From the NCBI GenBank assembly GCA_040437565.1, contig JBDOQK010000020.1, forward strand, positions 62,001 through 126,000: 64,000 nt of DNA. The letters run 5' to 3'. This DNA comes from Albugo candida (Eukaryota > Oomycota > Peronosporomycetes > Albuginales). The translations under genes were made by a program, and so were the position numbers. The notes beneath the pieces are model-generated. The model saw only the letters and a list, made by a program, of their open reading frames with translations, was not told the DNA's origin and ran no database searches. Shown here one piece after another: positions 35,900 to 47,362 of this stretch (the first letter of the stretch is position 1; every line of letters begins with the position of its first letter).

Positions 35900-36910
35900 A
35901 TGGCAAAATTACTGAGTGGCTTTGCGAGGTCGGGTAGCGATTTATCACCTACTTTTGGTACCGATTCGCCAGTCTCATACGACTTTCATGAGAGTTCAAA
36001 CTCGCGGAAAGACTCAGACGCTCGAGGAAGTAGTGGGACGTCATCAACAACGTCTTCAAGACGTTCCGAACAAATGTTAGCGGATGCAGCAGCAAAATTT
36101 ACCAGTTTGCAAGAGTCTTTGTATAGTTATAAATCGCAATATGTTCAAGCGATTGAAGAAAAACAGAGATTGGAAGAAGAGAACGAGTTTTTACGGCAAG
36201 CAATCTTGACGCAAGCTCTGGAGAACGCGAGTATTGACTTGAGGCGCGAACACATGCAATTGAAACAAGCGCTGAGTTCTTATCGGAGTAAAATGGAGCA
36301 AATGAAGGAGATTTCACTATTATCAGCTAAAGTTGTTGACAGGTTCGTAGCATGGTGCACATTGTTGATAATGTGTTCTTGAACTTATTGCTTTCTTGAT
36401 GTAGTCGCATACGAACTAAGCAAGGACGGCAGTACGTCGAGTACAAGCTCCAAATCGAAACGGATATTCGCGGATCGCTTGTTTTATGGCATCGTTACAG
36501 CACCTTTCTGTGAGTTCATCGTCTCAACCATTTAGCAAGAATTTCTTTCACAAGCGTATTCGCTTTGTAGGAATCTGGCTGCAACGCTAAAGTCAAAAAA
36601 CCCAACGATAGAACATCAAATTCCCGAGTTACAAACACAATCATTAACGGGTTATTTTTCGGATCGATTGATGCTGGACCGGGTTGCGCGCTTAAATGAG
36701 TTTTTGGATGTTGTCACACAAGCGGATGAGTTTCAGTGGGGAATCCGAATAGACAAGGACACGTGTGTCTACAAGCGAAGGGGTCGGGATAGTGGAATGG
36801 ATAGTGTGCGCGAAAGCATATCAACATTATCACCACATTTGGTTCGTGACAGCGTATACGGAGACGGCTCTATACGTCCCTCCATAGCATCTTATGCAGT
36901 TCCGATGTAA
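35900..36910 (+). CDS. PX-domain coiled-coil protein, paralogue of the myosin-PX tail
   Basis: Exons 35900-36342, 36405-36509 and 36571-36910, introns of 62 and 61 nt; 295 residues. The ATG at 35900 (MAKLLSGFARSG) is the first in frame; an upstream GTG is not a plausible start here. Residues 1-75 are Ser-rich, then a coiled coil (about 75-155, with EEKQRLEEENEFLRQA), then [12 protein letters not shown] and a PX domain containing VEYKLQIET, the phosphoinositide-binding-type HRYSTF and [19 protein letters not shown] domains bind membrane phosphoinositides, often PI3P on endosomes. From the coiled coil on it resembles the tail of the myosin at 42348-46346, including SAKVVDSR and [20 protein letters not shown]. 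Both its introns are absent from the myosin copy. Confidence 0.93.
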
Positions 36911-37300
36911 TCTGGTTTTCAAAGTCTATGTCGTTCGGTTAGTTATGTTGAGCGACCTGTATTGTGTCTTGTATGGCTGTACCTCAACTAATAGTAAAAT
37001 ACCGTATTGAATTTTTGCATTTAGTGTGTTCGAAATAGCAATTAGCAATAGGTTTAGGGCATTATGCTAGAGCGAATCATCCGGCCGCTTTTGTTGCGGT
37101 ATACTGAGATCAGTTGCCACGTAGAGCATTTCACTTTCTCTCTTGCGCCGTACAGTACTTTGTTTTTCTCAAAATAGATACTTTACTTGCTGCAAGTTCA
37201 AGAAGAACGAAAGGTCATCGCTCCACCGAGTAAGTTACAAAAGTGCTTAGTTTTTCGAAAGAAATATTTCTGGACTCAGAGTAAGATAATATAAAATTCC
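36911..37300. other. Intergenic spacer
   Basis: Lies between the stop of the PX gene and the ATG of the next plus-strand gene. No open frame of note and no clear promoter motif. Confidence 0.5.
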
Positions 37301-38005
37301 ATGAGCAACACACTGCACAATGTTGTGAATGCATCTTTTTTTCCGACCGTCAATGAACTCACAAGCGGCGTCAAGTGGTTTAAAGATCATCCATTTCTCA
37401 CTGCGGTGGCTGCCACCGCCGTCTCCGCGATAACTTATTGGAGCACGATAAATTCTGATTCTGATCTAGAATTTGATGAGTCTGAGCAGAATCAGAAGCA
37501 AGAATTTTGTGCGACCAAAGCTCATCATCGAACCACAGAAGAGAGCAAAAATGCAGAAAAGACGCTACCAGCATGCGTAAGCTGGTGTGATGAGCATGGC
37601 AGCAGTCTCACACAAGTTTTTGAAGATATTGCTCCAAGTAATGATAGTGAAAGCGAAGAGGAGGCGCAGGTAATTTGGAAGGGGGCGCAGCACGGCGCTA
37701 GTGCTGATTCTAGAAGACCTGAAGCAAACAGCGGTGACAATACTTCCGATAGATGGGCACACTCAGATAACATGTTAGAAGACGGATTGTTAAGTGGAGC
37801 GGCATGTCGATCGGATGTAGACTTTGAAATTCAAAGTGAGTCTCCTCAATGGGGCTGGTATGTAGCAATTACACCCCCGGAAGACAATACTTTGCCACGC
37901 GAAGTATCTTTTGGGATGCCAAAGAAATTTACAAATATGACATCTTCAGAGCGCACGTCACCGTCTCCGATCTTAAAACGAACATTTTCTGGCAAACTCG
38001 GTTAA
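37301..38005 (+). CDS. Unknown acidic protein with one predicted membrane helix
   Basis: Single exon, 234 residues, ATG preceded by an A/T-rich leader. After an amphipathic N-terminus there is one moderately hydrophobic segment (FLTAVAATAVSAITYW, about residues 31-47) that may anchor it in a membrane. A long acidic, Ser-rich, probably disordered middle follows (SDSDLEFDESEQ, SNDSESEEEAQVIW). The C-terminal part has a distinctive WGWYVAITPP motif and a basic, Ser/Pro-rich tail (SPSPILKRTFSGKLG). No catalytic domain is recognised. WGWYV-like motifs near the C-terminus may mark an oomycete-specific family, which is inference. It lies between two paralogous PX genes on the same strand. Confidence 0.7.
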   Translation: MSNTLHNVVNASFFPTVNELTSGVKWFKDHPFLTAVAATAVSAITYWSTINSDSDLEFDESEQNQKQEFCATKAHHRTTEESKNAEKTLPACVSWCDEHGSSLTQVFEDIAPSNDSESEEEAQVIWKGAQHGASADSRRPEANSGDNTSDRWAHSDNMLEDGLLSGAACRSDVDFEIQSESPQWGWYVAITPPEDNTLPREVSFGMPKKFTNMTSSERTSPSPILKRTFSGKLG

Positions 38006-38341
38006 GTTACGGATAACGGATAGTATTCGAAATTTGTTAGACAGAAGCAGGCAATAATAATTTTGTAATTTTGAATGCATCACGTCACCAATTCGCCTTT
38101 GTCGCATCTCATTCGTGTTGAACAGATCCCTTTTACCAAACCGTAATGTATAAGGCGGTGCACATTGCATTGAAAATATACAAAAATACAAGTGTGCTGC
38201 TGTAGTACGCGTCCGAAAGGAAATTTGGTGCGTGCATGCAACTACGATTTCATACGATTTGGTTGTCATCATACACGTGGCTGATTGGTCAAATATAAAA
38301 TATAATGAAAAATGCGGTGAGATACTCTAACAGGCAATTAT
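38006..38341. other. Intergenic spacer before the 115-bp satellite
   Basis: No gene. The last 60 bases become A/T-rich (AAATATAAAATATAATGAAA) directly before the first satellite unit. Confidence 0.5.
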
Positions 38342-39886
38342 CACTATGTAAATCGTATCGACCGGATCGTGTGACCGATCTATAATAAAAGTAGATTATA
38401 TTTGTGTACATAATCACGCTTCTCAGTCATCATTCCATAGAAACTGTAGTGACTGTCACTCTGTAAATCGTATCGACCGGATCGTATGACCGATCTATAA
38501 TAAAAGTAGATTATATTTGTGTACATAATCACGCTTCTCAGTCATCATTCCATAGAAACTGTAGTGACTGTCACTCTGTAAATCGTATCGACCGGATCGT
38601 ATGACCGATCTATAATAAAAGTAGATTATATTTGTGTACATAATCACGCTTCTCAGTCATCATTCCATAGAAACTGTAGTGACTGTCACTCTGTAAATCG
38701 TATCGACCGGATCGTATGACCGATCTATAATAAAAGTAGATTATATTTGTGTACATAATCACGCTTCTCAGTCATCATTCCATAGAAACTGTAGTGACTG
38801 TCACTCTGTAAATCGTATCGACCGGATCGTATGACCGATCTATAATAAAAGTAGATTATATTTGTGTACATAATCACGCTTCTCAGTCATCATTCCATAG
38901 AAACTGTAGTGACTGTCACTCTGTAAATCGTATCGACCGGATCGTATGACCGATCTATAATAAAAGTAGATTATATTTGTGTACATAATCACGCTTCTCA
39001 GTCATCATTCCATAGAAACTGTAGTGACTGTCACTCTGTAAATCGTATCGACCGGATCGTATGACCGATCTATAATAAAAGTAGATTNNNNNNNNNNNNN
39101 NNNNNNNNNNNNNNNNNNNNNNNNNNNNNNNNNNNNNNNNNNNNNNNNNNNNNNNNNNNNNNNNNNNNNNNNNNNNNNNNNNNNNNNTAGTGACTGTCAC
39201 TCTGTAAATCGTATCGACCGGATCGTATGACCGATCTATAATAAAAGTAGATTATATTTGTGTACATAATCACGCTTCTCAGTCATCATTCCATAGAAAC
39301 TGTAGTGACTGTCACTCTGTAAATCGTATCGACCGGATCGTATGACCGATCTATAATAAAAGTAGATTATATTTGTGTACATAATCACGCTTCTCAGTCA
39401 TCATTCCATAGAAACTGTAGTGACTGTCACTCTGTAAATCGTATCGACCGGATCGTATGACCGATCTATAATAAAAGTAGATTATATTTGTGTACATAAT
39501 CACGCTTCTCAGTCATCATTCCATAGAAACTGTAGTGACTGTCACTCTGTAAATCGTATCGACCGGATCGTATGACCGATCTATAATAAAAGTAGATTAT
39601 ATTTGTGTACATAATCACGCTTCTCAGTCATCATTCCATAGAAACTGTAGTGACTGTCACTCTGTAAATCGTATCGACCGGATCGTATGACCGATCTATA
39701 ATAAAAGTAGATTATATTTGTGTACATAATCACGCTTCTCAGTCATCATTCCATAGAAACTGTAGTGACTGTCACTCTGTAAATCGTATCGACCGGATCG
39801 TATGACCGATCTATAATAAAAGTAGATTATATTTGTGTACATAATCACGCTTCTCAGTCATCATTCCATAGAAACTGTAGTGACTG
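38342..39886. repeat. Tandem satellite array, 115-bp unit, at least 12 copies
   Basis: CACTCTGTAAATCG recurs at 38342 (CACTATG variant), 38457, 38572, 38687, 38802, 38917, 39032, then after a 100-N gap (39088-39187) at 39198, 39313, 39428, 39543, 39658 and 39773. The first unit differs by a few bases; the others appear identical. Each unit junction contains the 13-base palindrome AGTGACTGTCACT. The gap inside the array means the true copy number is unknown. It sits between two host genes, about 340 bp after a stop codon. Confidence 0.97.
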
Positions 39887-40580
39887 CTTGGTTTACTTAG
39901 CAAGACTGCCTTATAAAGAAACATCTCAATATCTGGCTATTATCACCTTATACATTTTCAGTGAACAGATTAGATGAGTTCAGCAAGGATATTGCACCAA
40001 ATTGCTTCGAAAACATTCTAACCTATCAAAACAGAGTCGAGCAAGTACTAACTCTGGAAATGTGAAGTTTATTTGACGAGTCCATGTACTACTCCTGTTG
40101 CAATCATGGTCCAAACTTTTGCAAGTATACACTTCAAAACAAAATCATCTGAGATGCAAATGACAAGTCGTAGCCCGGAGAAAAGCTATTACGGCTCTCG
40201 AATGTGATTGTTTACACCAGGTCCTCCTGAAGATGGAACCGAATATTTTTCGGCATATTCTGGCTTGGATGCCTTTTCCCCTATTTTCGAGCGATGAATG
40301 ATACAACATCATATTGCATCAACCGTCACCAGAAAGTTCCGATTTCATGCTCAGCTGAAAATGCTTAGGGTACACAAGTGACAGTGATGTAAAAAAAAGC
40401 GAAAAGATCGAGATTTCCAAGGTGATATTAGGTGCCTTGTCACGCATACGGTTTTTTTTTCTGGATCAAATGATCAGTTTTTTTCTTTTGTCTTCGATTA
40501 TCCACCCTCTTGATGACTGAGAGTACTTATCGCATGATGTTCTTACTACGTTCAGGAGTATGAGGACTACTGAGCGCACA
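39887..40580. other. Spacer between the two satellite arrays
   Basis: No open frame or recognisable element. Several homopolymer T and A runs. Confidence 0.5.
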
Positions 40581-41263
40581 AAATGTGGCCATCACCTACT
40601 GGTAGATGCACTTGCGAGTGCATTATAAGTGCAGACTCAAACGATACCTTTCTTAGGACACGGGTTGCAATTTACACACCGAATTAGACTGCAAAATGTG
40701 GCCATCACCTACTGGTAGATGCACTTGCGAGTGCATTATAAGTGCAGACTCAAACGATACCTTTCTTAGGACACGGGTTGCAATTTACACACCGAATTAG
40801 ACTGCAAAATGTGGCCATCACCTACTGGTAGATGCACTTGCGAGTGCATTATAAGTGCAGACTCAAACGATACCTTTCTTAGGACACGGGTTGCAATTTA
40901 CACACCGAATTAGACTGCAAAATGTGGCCATCACCTACTGGTAGATGCACTTGCGAGTGCATTATAAGTGCAGACTCAAACGATACCTTTCTTAGGACAC
41001 GGGTTGCAATTTACACACCGAATTAGACTGCAAAATGTGGCCATCACCTACTGGTAGATGCACTTGCGAGTGCATTATAAGTGCAGACTCAAACGATACC
41101 TTTCTTAGGACACGGGTTGCAATTTACACACCGAATTAGACTGCAAAATGTGGCCATCACCTACTGGTAGATGCACTTGCGAGTGCATTATAAGTGCAGA
41201 CTCAAACGATACCTTTCTTAGGACACGGGTTGCAATTTACACACCGAATTAGACTGCAAAATG
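40581..41263. repeat. Second tandem array, 113-bp unit, six full copies then a gap
   Basis: AAATGTGGCCATCACC starts at 40581, 40694, 40807, 40920, 41033, 41146 and 41259, where the sequence runs into a 100-N gap (41264-41363). The copies look identical. Each unit carries a perfect hairpin: ATGCACT, loop TGCG, AGTGCAT. Sequence after the gap does not continue the repeat, so the array ends inside it and may be longer than shown. Confidence 0.97.
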
Positions 41264-41560
41264 NNNNNNNNNNNNNNNNNNNNNNNNNNNNNNNNNNNNN
41301 NNNNNNNNNNNNNNNNNNNNNNNNNNNNNNNNNNNNNNNNNNNNNNNNNNNNNNNNNNNNNNNCGATCATGGAATTAGTAAACAGCATCTCTAGATTTTG
41401 ATTGATGATAGTCCGAGGTATCCGATACTTCGTGCAGTGTGCGTGTGCGATCCAATCTAGGACGTATATACGCTAAAGTCATTCTAGATGAACTTCATAA
41501 CTAAAATTAGACTGCTGTATCTCACCTTTCACCTCTCATTGTCTATTTGTCGTCTCTTGA

Positions 41561-42225
41561 GTCACCGGTGACTTTGGCAACTTGACTCTCGACCAATCGG
41601 CTTTTTTTGAATAAATCGTGCAGCATCAAACGTCATCTGTAGAAGTTTTGATGCTAGCCGATTTGATTTGTAATTGTATTCCTAATTGCAATATATCAAA
41701 ACCCGGTGGCAGTTACAGAGGAAAGACAGCCCCCCGCAAGAAGCCAGACAGCGCATAAATTTAGACACTATACTCTCTTCCGTATAGACACTGTATAGTG
41801 AGGGTACAGGAGGTAAAGGCGACTGTATACTTTCTTAGAAAGNNNNNNNNNNNNNNNNNNNNNNNNNNNNNNNNNNNNNNNNNNNNNNNNNNNNNNNNNN
41901 NNNNNNNNNNNNNNNNNNNNNNNNNNNNNNNNNNNNNNNNNNGTCACCGGTGACTTTGGCAACTTGACTCTCGACCAATCGGCTTTTTTTGAATAAATCG
42001 TGCAGCATTAAACGTCATCTGTAGAAGTTTTAATGCTACCCGATTTGATTTGTAATTGTATTCATAGTTGCAATATATCAAAACCTGGTGGCAGTTACAG
42101 AGGAAAGACAGCCCCCCGCAAGAAGCCAGACAGCGCATAAATTTAGACACTATACTCTCTTTCCGTATAAACACTGTATAGTGAGGGTACAGGAGGTAAA
42201 GGCGACTGTATACTTTCTTAGAAAG
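41561..42225. repeat. Imperfect direct duplication of about 282 bp across a 100-N gap
   Basis: 41561-41842 and 41943-42225 both begin GTCACCGGTGACTTTGGCAA and end CTTTCTTAGAAAG. Unlike the other gap-flanking repeats they differ at several bases and one indel. Both copies lie in the 5' flank of the myosin gene. The palindrome GTCACCGGTGAC starts each copy. Confidence 0.9.
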
Positions 42226-42347
42226 GCATTTTGTATTTTTATAAAGTAAATCGTACAGCTCCGTGCGGAAGTAGTGGGAGGTTACTTGCGTAATATCAGA
42301 CACTTAAAGACCATTAATACTCGAGGTAGTGTTTAGACTTTGGTGAG

Positions 42348-45300
42348 ATGGAAGGAACGAGTCTCACGACCGAAGTTACAAAAGAGGAACATAACAGCAC
42401 ATTTATTTGGGTGCCTCATGACGAAAGTGTGTGGAAACGAGCGTCTGTTATAAGAAAATCCAGTGACGGATCCCAGGTAGAAGTTCGCTGTGAAGCGACC
42501 GAAAATGAATACAATGCAGGAGACATCGAGACGTTCTCTATATCAGAAATCTCACAATTATCTGGTAAGAGTTTTGTATGTCTCTTGAATGAATGTACAT
42601 CCTCAATGTTGCTGAATGGTATTAGGAGAAGTATCGATTCATGCGATGCCGATATGTAATACGTTTATGGCAGACGGGGTGGACGATATGTGTACTTTGA
42701 ACCATCTGCATGAACCTGCCGTTTTACGCAATCTAGAAATTCGGTTTGGGCGCCGATTTCCGTACACCTATACAGGCCAAATATGTATAGCGGTTAATCC
42801 TTATCAGTGGCTGGACATTTATGGGACGGTAAGAGGGTTGTTTGATTGTCGTAATAAAGTCGGAACTCAATTACACTTTGAATCTTAGGATTTGTATCAA
42901 AAATATCTGGAATTGCCACGTGAGACACTTGCGCCACATCCTTTTGCGTTATCAGCGACCTCTTATTTGGATATGAAGCGGACAGGATTGGATCAAAGTA
43001 TTCTCGTTAGTGGAGAATCGGGTGCAGGAAAGACTGAAACAGTCAAGATCATGATGAATCATCTAGCCTCAATTTCAGGTGGTGGTGAAAGAGGAACATT
43101 AGTCATTGAGCAAGTTTTGAGGACGAACCCTTTATTGGAATCTTTCGGAAATGCAAAAACAAAACGAAATGATAACAGTAGTCGTTTTGGTAAGTTTGCT
43201 CAATTACAATTCAATTCATATGGATCACTTGTTGGCGCACGTTGCGAAACGTACTTACTCGAAAAGAGCCGCGTTGTTGGGCAAACGTGTGGCGAACGTA
43301 ATTATCACATATTTTACCAAATGTTTCGATTGCCACAAGAGCGAAAACAGGCTCTCGGTATTTTACGCACTGCAACTGATTATCGATACGTTGCGATTGG
43401 TGCAAATGAGGAACTTGTTGGCAATGACGACGGAATTTGTTTGAAAGAAACGCTGGACGCTATGGATATCATTGGGATTACTAAGGATGAGCAAGACGGC
43501 ATTTTTGGAATCGTTGCAGCCATATTGAACCTTGGCGAGCTTGATTTTGTGCAAAGTGTTGTAGAAGAAAAATCTTGTGTGAGCGATGATTCCACCGTTC
43601 GAATTATAGCGCAACTGATGCAGACAGAGATGGACGCTCTTCATAGTACATTACTGGAGCGCAGTATAACTGCTGGTAACGAAACATATAAAATTCCGCT
43701 CAATAGTGCACAAGCAAGTGATTCAAGAGATGCGATGGCGAAAGGAATGTACACACAGCTATTTGACTGGCTTGTGGACCGAATCAATCGTGCAATTTGC
43801 TCAGGGAATAATGTTAAGACGCATATCGGATTGCTGGATATATTTGGATTCGAGTCATTTGAAACGAATGGATTCGAACAAATGTGTATCAATTATGCGA
43901 ATGAAAAGTTGCAGCAAAAATTCAATAGTGACGTCTTCAAAGTCGTCCAACAGGAATATGTGGAAGAAGGCATCCCGTTAGCTCTGGTCACATTTCAAGA
44001 CAATCAACCGATTTTGGATTTGATTGAAGGACGAATGGGAATTGTCAGTTTGTTGAATGAAGAAGTTGTACGTCCTCAAGCGAGTGACAGCACATTTGTC
44101 AGCAAAGTTTTAGATACGTATAGTGATCACGCGTATATCGAGAAAAGTCGATTCAGTCCAATGTTATTTACTATACGTCATTACGCTGGTGATGTCACGT
44201 ATAATGGCACTGGTTTCCTGGAGAAGAACAAGGACGCATTACCGACAGATTTGGTCCAGCTTTTGATAGAGAGTAAATCCAGCATCATCTCTGGTATCTT
44301 TGCTCCAAAGAAACAACCTTCTAGTCGCTCGACAGCAAATCGTGGAACTAGACGCACGCAAGGTTTCTTAGTGGGCAATACAATCGCTGGAGCATTTCGG
44401 AAGCAATTNNNNNNNNNNNNNNNNNNNNNNNNNNNNNNNNNNNNNNNNNNNNNNNNNNNNNNNNNNNNNNNNNNNNNNNNNNNNNNNNNNNNNNNNNNNN
44501 NNNNNNNNAAAAGTCGATTCAGTCCAATGTTATTTACTATACGTCATTACGCTGGTGATGTCACGTATAATGGCACTGGTTTCCTGGAGAAGAACAAGGA
44601 CGCATTACCGACAGATTTGGTCCAGCTTTTGATAGAGAGTAAATCCAGCATCATCTCTGGTATCTTTGCTCCAAAGAAACAACCTTCTAGTCGCTCGACA
44701 GCAAATCGTGGAACTAGACGCACGCAAGGTTTCTTAGTGGGCAATACAATCGCTGGAGCATTTCGGAAGCAATTGTCAGAATTGATGGAAACGATCAATA
44801 AGACATCATCTCAGTATGTGCGTTGCATCAAACCCAATGCAAATAAAAGCGCTACAGAGTTCAATAGGAAAATGATTGTGGAGCAGCTAAGATGTGCAGG
44901 TGTGATCGCTGCCATCCGAATCAGTCGCGCAGCTTTTCCAAATCGACTTCCTTTGGATCAATTCCAAAAACGATTTGATATAATTTGTCCTTCCTATTTG
45001 CGTGGTGTTCCAGCGCAAGAAATGGTCATCGGCTTACTAAAGCAATTATTACCAGAAGAAGTCACACGCGATAGCAAGAACAGCGTGTTTGCTGTCGGAT
45101 ATACCAAGGTTTACTTCAGTTCCGGTCTCTTGCAACAGCTGGAAGATCAACGGAATCTTCTTTTGAAAAAATACGCGGTCATGATACAAAAGAATTTTCG
45201 AATGTATTTGTATCGATCTCGTTATCGACGTCAGCTTTCGGCAGCGATCAAATTTCAAGCTGCGTATCGTCGTCATGTAGCGCAGATCCATTATCAATCG

Positions 45301-46346
45301 CTGAAAGCATCTGTCATCCGATGTCAATCACTTTTCCGGGGTCAGAAGCAGCGAATATTGTTCGCGGCGATGGTCGAACAAGTCCGTCGCGAAGGCGATT
45401 TGAATTCTGTACGGGAACGCTTACGTTCCATGAGCGATTTCAAAGACACTCATGCGGTACGTCGCCTTTCCAAAATCTGTGAAGACAATATCAGACAATT
45501 ATATTCGATGTTAGGAACCTGTGGAGGATGATGATTGGAGTGATGACGCAGGAACAGGTGAATTACTCTTATATTGCTTTATTGCATCATGCGAGACTGA
45601 TTTTTTATGATGTAGACCCTCCATCACCCACGACGATGAGAGCACTGACCGGAGCCGCATCTAAAGTCGCCGATGCTGAAGCTGCCGCACGAGACGCAAA
45701 AGAAGCCGCGGAAATGGCACTTGAGCTAAATCGAGAATTACAAGCTCAAAATGATCGATTACGCTCCACATTAACCACCAATGTGACCGAGTATGCAGAC
45801 GCTGAATTACTGCGGGAAAATGAACGTCTGAAGCAACAAGTTCTCCAATTACAAACAAAATTGGTTCGCTCGCAAGAAGTCTCACTGATTTCTGCCAAAG
45901 TAGTCGACAGCCGTATAACGTACCGTGAAGGTCGCCAGTTTGTGGAGTACAAACTACAGATTGAGACCAACACTCGCGGAACACTGTATGTGTGGCATCG
46001 CTATAGCACATTTCGAAATCTGGCGGCTACTTTGCAAACTAAAAATGGATACAAACGCAAAGAAATTCCAGAATTGCCAAATAAGCAACTGTTTGGCAAT
46101 TTCTCAGAAAAAATCATTCAAGATCGGGTGCAAAAGCTAAATCAGTTTTTGGAAGCCGCAACTAACGCCGATTACTTGCAATGGGGAATCCGAGTTGATC
46201 AGGACACTTGTGTGTACAAACGTCGCGTGAAGAGTGCTTCTTCGATAAGGGAAAGCATCAATTCCAATGGAACTAGTACCACGTCCTCACCGCGCGCGTC
46301 CTCGCGTATCTCTATGAAATCTTTTTCGTTTCGTCGTAATACTTGA
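42348..46346 (+). CDS. Unconventional myosin with C-terminal coiled coil and PX domain
   Basis: Exons 42348-42564, 42626-42828, 42889-45456, 45515-45557 and 45616-46346 (introns 58-61 nt). The tail joins in frame through [19 protein letters not shown]. Order: an SH3-like N-terminus ([15 protein letters not shown]); a motor domain with [11 protein letters not shown]-loop GESGAGKTE, switch [11 protein letters not shown], switch [26 protein letters not shown] and [20 protein letters not shown]; about three IQ motifs ([32 protein letters not shown]); a coiled coil ([20 protein letters not shown]); and a PX domain with VEYKLQIET and HRYSTF. It should move on actin and target phosphoinositide-bearing membranes. 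Motor-PX fusions are known in oomycetes. It is 1253 residues as assembled, but 44143-44408 is duplicated across a gap; the true length is about 1131. Confidence 0.97.
44143..44774. repeat. 266-bp exact duplication inside the myosin motor across a 100-N gap
   Basis: 44143-44408 recurs as 44509-44774 (offset 366, a multiple of three). The repeated segment contains the invariant HYAGDVTYN motif, which occurs once in every myosin motor. The duplication is therefore an assembly artefact. Confidence 0.95.
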
Positions 46347-46530
46347 GGAAGCTAACGAAAGTAATAAACCGCGTTCAATAGCGCTTTCGCTTCTGCACAA
46401 ATTGTGTGAGTGGTTGAACCAGGGCGTTATGACTTCTCGCAGGAATATTGGTATATACAATAAATCACGATCACTCACGTTACAATTGTGTCAAGTTATG
46501 AACACATACAGTATTCGATTGATAGTATAC

Positions 46531-47362
46531 ATGTCCGAAGCGAATTGGCGCCAATGTGCCGAGTATGAAGTGAAAGAGGTTTCGATAGGAATGCATACAC
46601 TTTTCGTGTATCAGATGCGAGAACTTAGTTTGGATGACATGTTTGCGATGCTTTCAGAGATGGATTCGAAGCAAACGGAGATTTCAGGCACACGTATTTG
46701 GACTGGGTCGTTGGCTCTTTCACATGTACGATGAAGTATTGTGTTGGCCTGTTCTTTTTACCGAGTTTCACCCACAATAGTATCTTCTCATGCACGCTGA
46801 TATCCTCCAAGGCGCATATACATTGGAATTAGGAGCGGGGACGGGAATGTGTAGCATCGTAGCAAAGAAACTGGGTGCTGAAACATGTATTGCAACAGAT
46901 GGAGATGATCGGGTCGTCCAAATTCTGACGAAAAATGTACAATTGAATAAGGAAGCCGTACATGCACACGTTCTTTCTTGGGGTGATGCGAAATCTCACA
47001 CACAATTTTGCACAGAGTTTCCGGATCTGAAGTCAAAATTGAATTTGATTCTTGCCGCAGATGTTTTGTATAAAGCGATGTTGATCCCGCTCTTATTCAA
47101 TTCTGTTGAACAATTTTTTTCTGAGTCTTCTGATTCCAAACAATCGTGCTTATTTTTACTCTGTCACGTGCCAAGAGCTGAAGTAAGTCATGATATGGTC
47201 GAAAAGGCTCTTAAAGCAGCAAGATTTGAGTACAGTGTCCAGTCAGTTCAAGATATTCGGAAGATCAACCCGAAAGAGATATTAGAGATGGAGGAGTGTC
47301 CCGAAAACGAGTACTTACAAGCCAAAATATATTGTGTCACCGCTGTACGCGGTGCTCTGTAA
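46531..47362 (+). CDS. METTL21-type (Methyltransf_16) protein methyltransferase
   Basis: Two exons, 46531-46725 and 46781-47362, with a 55-nt intron; 258 residues. The family transfers methyl groups from S-adenosylmethionine, usually to lysines of chaperones or translation factors. Visible motifs: GTRIWTGSLALSHYL spanning the exon junction (the G-x-x-x-W entry of this family), the SAM-binding LELGAGTGMCSIVAKKLGA, ATDGDDRVVQ after the second strand, and LILAADVLYKAMLIPLL, corresponding to the D-V-Y motif. The start is uncertain: ATGs at 46429 and 46498 are also in frame, and the one at 46531 (MSEANWRQCAEYE) gives the most protein-like N-terminus. It lies 185 bp after the myosin stop on the same strand. 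The substrate is unknown. Confidence 0.85.

Noticed and set aside
38342-41263. CRISPR-like array
   Set aside because: Units are tandem without variable spacers, and the organism is eukaryotic. These are satellites.
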